Assembly: GCA_963795195.1 (NCBI GenBank)
Contig: CAWCGU010000006.1
Coordinates: forward strand, 2,790,001 to 2,854,000
Reading direction: 5' to 3'
Length of the DNA stretch: 64,000 nucleotides
Source: CAWCGU01 sp963795195
Lineage (GTDB): Bacteria > Actinomycetota > Thermoleophilia > Solirubrobacterales > 70-9
Both the position numbers and the translations under genes were made by a program. The notes under the pieces are model-generated. The model was not told where the DNA came from and searched no databases. It saw nothing but the letters and a program-made list of their open reading frames with translations. Below are positions 61,324 through 64,000 of this stretch, piece by piece (position 1 is the first letter of the stretch; every line of letters starts with the position of its first letter).

Positions 61324-62354
61324 GCGCGATCGTAGATCTCGACGTTCTCGGGCTCGGTCTGCGCGATCGCCGTCTCGAGGTTGCTGGGATCTGCCGATTC
61401 CTTGAACTTCGCAGAGACGAACGGCAGCGCATCCGGGTTCATCGCCACGAAGCCCATCTCGGCGGAGATCGCCTGCGCTTCCGGCGAGGCGTAGTAGTTG
61501 ATCAGCTCGTAGGCGGCGGGAATGTTCTCGGCCTTCGAGCTGATCGCCAGTCCGCAGACCCAGGAGAGGGCGCCCTCGGACGGGGCGACCCACTCGACGG
61601 CAAGGCCATCGTCGGCCATAGCCATCGCCGTGCCGCGCCCGCCGTCGGCGAGGTAGACCTCGCCCGACTTGAAGAGGTTGACCATCGACGCGTCGGACTC
61701 CGCGAAGGCCCGGAAGTTGTCGCGGTTGTCGAGCAGGTTCTGCTTGGCCTGCTCGACCTCCTCGTCGGTGAGGTTCATCGGATCGTCGAGGCCGATCGCC
61801 ATCGCCGAGGCGGCGATCGCGGTCAGCGGGGTCGCTTCGAGCGCCACCTGTCCCGCGTAGGCGGGGTCGAACAGCGCCGCGTAGGAGTCGGCACCCGCAG
61901 GCAGCGCTTCGGTGTTGACGATCAGGCCGTGCGGGCCGGCTGAGGCGGGAACGAAGAGGACCTCGCCCGCGGCGTTGCGCACCTCCTCGGCGTCGGAGAA
62001 GGCGATCTTGTCGAAGTCGGCGACGCCGTCGGGATCGAGCGGCCGGATCAGGTTGCGGGCCAGCAACGGCTGCATTTCGTCCGTGCAGACTTCGACGACG
62101 TCCGCCTCGAAGCCGCCGGCGAGCTTCGCTGCGGCGGCCTTGTTCGAGTCGAAGGTGGCGACCTCGACGTTGAGGTCGGGGTTCGCATCCCGGAACGGAT
62201 CGAGCATCTCGTCGGGGACGGTGTCGCCGTAGGCGAAAACCCGAAGCGTCCCGGTCGCCGGGCCCTCGGGATCCTTGGGTGCGGGCGCCAGCGCTGAGTT
62301 GCCGCTGTTCCCGCAGCCTGCCACCAGTGCCCCGCCGAGCAGGGCGAGTGCCAA
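61299..62354 (-). CDS. potD: Polyamine-type ABC transporter substrate-binding lipoprotein (copy 1, PotD-like)
   Basis: A 351-residue periplasmic-binding lipoprotein. Lipobox LVAGCG with Cys14; PotD-like core features LRVFAYGDTVPDEMLDPF, GGFEADVVEVCTDEMQPLLARN, VPASAGPHGLIVNTEAL, FKSGEVYLADGGRGTAMA, and LINYYASPEAQAISAEMGF. The annotated TTG at 62354 lacks a charged leader; an ATG at 62374 gives MRRRSF but is out of frame by one base, so a small indel near 62355 is suspected. It is the second of two tandem homologous binding proteins. Confidence 0.85.
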   Translation of the reverse strand: MALALLGGALVAGCGNSGNSALAPAPKDPEGPATGTLRVFAYGDTVPDEMLDPFRDANPDLNVEVATFDSNKAAAAKLAGGFEADVVEVCTDEMQPLLARNLIRPLDPDGVADFDKIAFSDAEEVRNAAGEVLFVPASAGPHGLIVNTEALPAGADSYAALFDPAYAGQVALEATPLTAIAASAMAIGLDDPMNLTDEEVEQAKQNLLDNRDNFRAFAESDASMVNLFKSGEVYLADGGRGTAMAMADDGLAVEWVAPSEGALSWVCGLAISSKAENIPAAYELINYYASPEAQAISAEMGFVAMNPDALPFVSAKFKESADPSNLETAIAQTEPENVEIYDRAWQEVLAR

Positions 62355-62388
62355 TCAAAGCTCCTCCGTCTCATCTTCACTCTCCCGT

Positions 62389-63478
62389 TCAATTCGCTTG
62401 GAACTCCCTGAACGCACGCACCCACTCGTCGTAAAGCGGCGGCTCGGTTTCCGCGATCGCGTCCTCGATCGAGGCGGGATCTGCGGTGCTTCGATCGGCC
62501 GGCGCGACGAGCTCGATCGCGTCCGGATTCGTGACGACGTAGCCGCCCTGCGCCCGGATAGCCTGGGCCTCGGGCGAGGCCTGCCAGTTGATCAGCCGGT
62601 AGGCGGCGTCGATGTTCTCGGCGTCGCGGGTGATCGCCAGCCCGCAGACCCAGGACAACGGTCGCTCGACGGGTGAGACCCAGCGCGCATTGACGCCCGT
62701 CTCGCGGATGCGCTGGGCAAGGCCTGGGCCACCGTCGGCGAGCACGATCTCGCCGGAGCGAAAGAGATTGACGACATCAGCATCCGAGCGCCAGAGCGCC
62801 CGGAACTGGTCGCGGTTGGCGATCAGGTGGTCCTTGACCTGCTCGATCTGCTCGGAGCTCAGGTTCATCGGGTCCTCGATGCCGAGTGCGAGTGCGGTCT
62901 CGGCGATCGCCGGAAGCGGGTAATCAGCTTCCAGCGCGACGCGGTCGTTGAAACCGCGGATCGAAGAGGTCGGCGAAGGAGTCGACCTCGCCCGGTTGCA
63001 CTTCGTCAGCGTCGTAGATCAGGCCCTGGGGACCGGCCGACAGCGGGACGACCAGCACCTCGCCAGCCTCGACGACGCCGGCGGAGTCGCGAAATACCAG
63101 GCGGTTCCAGTCGGTGATTCCGTCCGGGTCGATCGGCCGCAGCAGGTTGCGCGCGGTCAGGGGCGTTATCTCGTCTAGGCAGACCTCGACGACGTCCGCC
63201 CGGAAGCCCCCGGCCAGCTTTGTCGCCGCCTCCTGGTTGGAGCCGAAGCTGGCGGTCTGAAGCTCGAGCTCGGGATTCGCCTCGCGGAAGGGGTCTAGCA
63301 GGGCATCGGTGATCGTGTCCTGGTAAGCGAAGACGCTGAGCGAACCGGAGACCGGCGCGTCGGGATCGGCCGGAGCCTGCGCCGGCGCCGCGGGATCGCT
63401 GTCTGCGCCGCAGCCGAGGAAGCGCCACGGCCACCAGCGTGACCGAGATACTCGCGAGTCGGCAGCAGCTGGGTTCAT
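62389..63478 (-). pseudogene. Polyamine-type substrate-binding lipoprotein (copy 2), frameshifted
   Basis: A second PotD-like protein, clearly homologous to its neighbour (LSVFAYQDTITDALLDPFREA, GGFRADVVEVCLDEITPLTARN, VPLSAGPQGLIYDADEV, then LADGGPGLAQRI and LINWQASPEAQAIRAQGGY). The frame breaks near 62957: one extra T in GGTTTCAA moves it, after which FNDRVALEADYPLPAIAETA continues. The leader is also broken: the hydrophobic signal (LASISVTLVAVAL) and the lipobox LGCG lie in different frames near 63420. At least two single-base indels are needed. Codon use remains normal, favouring sequencing error. Confidence 0.7.
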
Positions 63479-63496
63479 GCCGGCGTCTCGCCTGAA

Positions 63497-64000
63497 TCAA
63501 CGACGAGGCTGTGGCGGGCGGACCAGCTCGAGCTGAATCGAGTCGCCCGCCTCCACGCTTCGAGACGAAGTCGTCGTTGAGCTCATGAACCATCAGCCGT
63601 TCGCCCGACGCGAGCTCGACGATCAGCTGGGACAGCGAACCGAGGTAGATGCGTTCGACGACGACTCCCTGGACACGCGAGCGGCTCGCGTCGTCGTCGA
63701 CGCCGCCGATCCGGATCTTCTCCGGGCGCACGGTGATCTGCACGGTCTCGCCGGCGGCGCGTCGGCACTCGATGCAGATGCGCGTGCCGTCGCCCTGCTC
63801 CATCACGGCGAGGTCGCCGTCGCGTTTGGAGACCGTCACCCGCAGCGCGTTGGAGGTGCCGATGAAGTCGGCCACGAACGAGGTCGCGGGGCGCTCGTAG
63901 AGCGAGCGCGGATCGGCGAGCTGCTGGACCCGACCGCCGTCCATGATCGCGATCCGGTCCGACATCGTCAGCGCCTCCTCCTGGTCGTGGGTGACGTAGA
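63497..64000 (-). CDS. potA: Polyamine-type ABC transporter ATPase, PotA-like, C-terminal part (5' end outside window)
   Basis: The fragment starts inside the H-loop (YVTHDQEEALTMSDRIAIMD) and continues through YERPATSFVADFIGTSNAL and a TOBE-type domain with VRPEKIRIGG, all typical of PotA. Near 63558 an extra A in TCGAAGCG shifts the frame; correcting it gives SVEAGDSIQLELVRPPQPRR and a stop at 63497, followed 18 bases later by the ATG of the binding protein. Without correction the frame runs on into the next gene. Walker motifs lie outside the window. Confidence 0.8.

Noticed and set aside
1..64000. tRNA, rRNA, CRISPR arrays, IS elements, integrases and phage genes
   Set aside because: I looked for typical signatures on both strands and saw none. 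A tRNAscan or ISfinder run would be decisive.

Overview
The window is high-GC, densely packed bacterial chromosome with G/C-rich third codon positions, many GTG/TTG starts and many 4-base ATGA/GTGA overlaps. The repertoire suggests a soil actinobacterium, most likely class Thermoleophilia (Solirubrobacterales-like): a secreted SLTGADV-repeat protein, an FG-GAP repeat protein, secreted proteins ending in an AGNVDP-type Ig-like domain or a FecR-like domain, a class II DAHP synthase, a Baeyer-Villiger-type monooxygenase and many secreted hydrolases. The class assignment is inference from protein style. No rRNA, tRNA, CRISPR array, insertion sequence or phage gene was recognised.

Layout. 1-5.2 kb: the end of an unknown gene, a hairpin terminator, the SLTG-repeat protein, a decayed stretch, a DUF2254 membrane protein, and a pair strongly resembling the Bacillus RsbQ/RsbP energy-stress module. 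5.3-13.9 kb: an SDR enzyme, a CAP-domain exoprotein, cupin plus S13 DD-carboxypeptidase, an aldo/keto reductase, a MauE-like protein and DAHP synthase. 14-26.4 kb: exoproteins (FG-GAP repeats with an apparent ATC start, a frameshifted beta-propeller coupled to a sulfatase, Kelch, GH16, laminin-B/FecR) and a monooxygenase-TetR pair with an inverted repeat over the monooxygenase start.

26.4-38.4 kb is the most striking block. A histone-deacetylase-fold amidohydrolase is divergent from a tightly coupled ten-gene operon: kdd (3,5-diaminohexanoate dehydrogenase), kce (3-keto-5-aminohexanoate cleavage), an S66 carboxypeptidase, a complete Dpp/Opp-type ABC importer, an S58 (DmpA/BapA-like) aminopeptidase and an M20 hydrolase. 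I read it as import of small peptides or amides, hydrolysis in the cytosol, and degradation of a released beta-amino acid related to lysine. The aminomutases that would feed Kdd are not in the window.

38.4-42.0 kb encodes a Tat-exported Gluconate_2-dh3 subunit, a GMC flavoprotein and a ThuA-like protein, suggesting 3-keto-glycoside formation. 42-54.5 kb holds assorted enzymes, a VapBC toxin-antitoxin pair, a fatty acid desaturase, an S1 protease, two beta-lactamase-fold hydrolases, a MOSC protein, and an XRE-nucleotidyltransferase pair behind a palindromic operator. 54.5-64 kb ends with a minus-strand operon: PotABCD-like importer with two tandem binding proteins, an FAD oxidoreductase, a class III aminotransferase and a Kbl-like alpha-oxoamine synthase, probably for uptake and breakdown of an amine. 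Many reading frames in 57.9-63.6 kb switch frame at single points while protein similarity continues across the break. Sequencing indels seem likelier than real decay, so these genes are annotated across the breaks and flagged.
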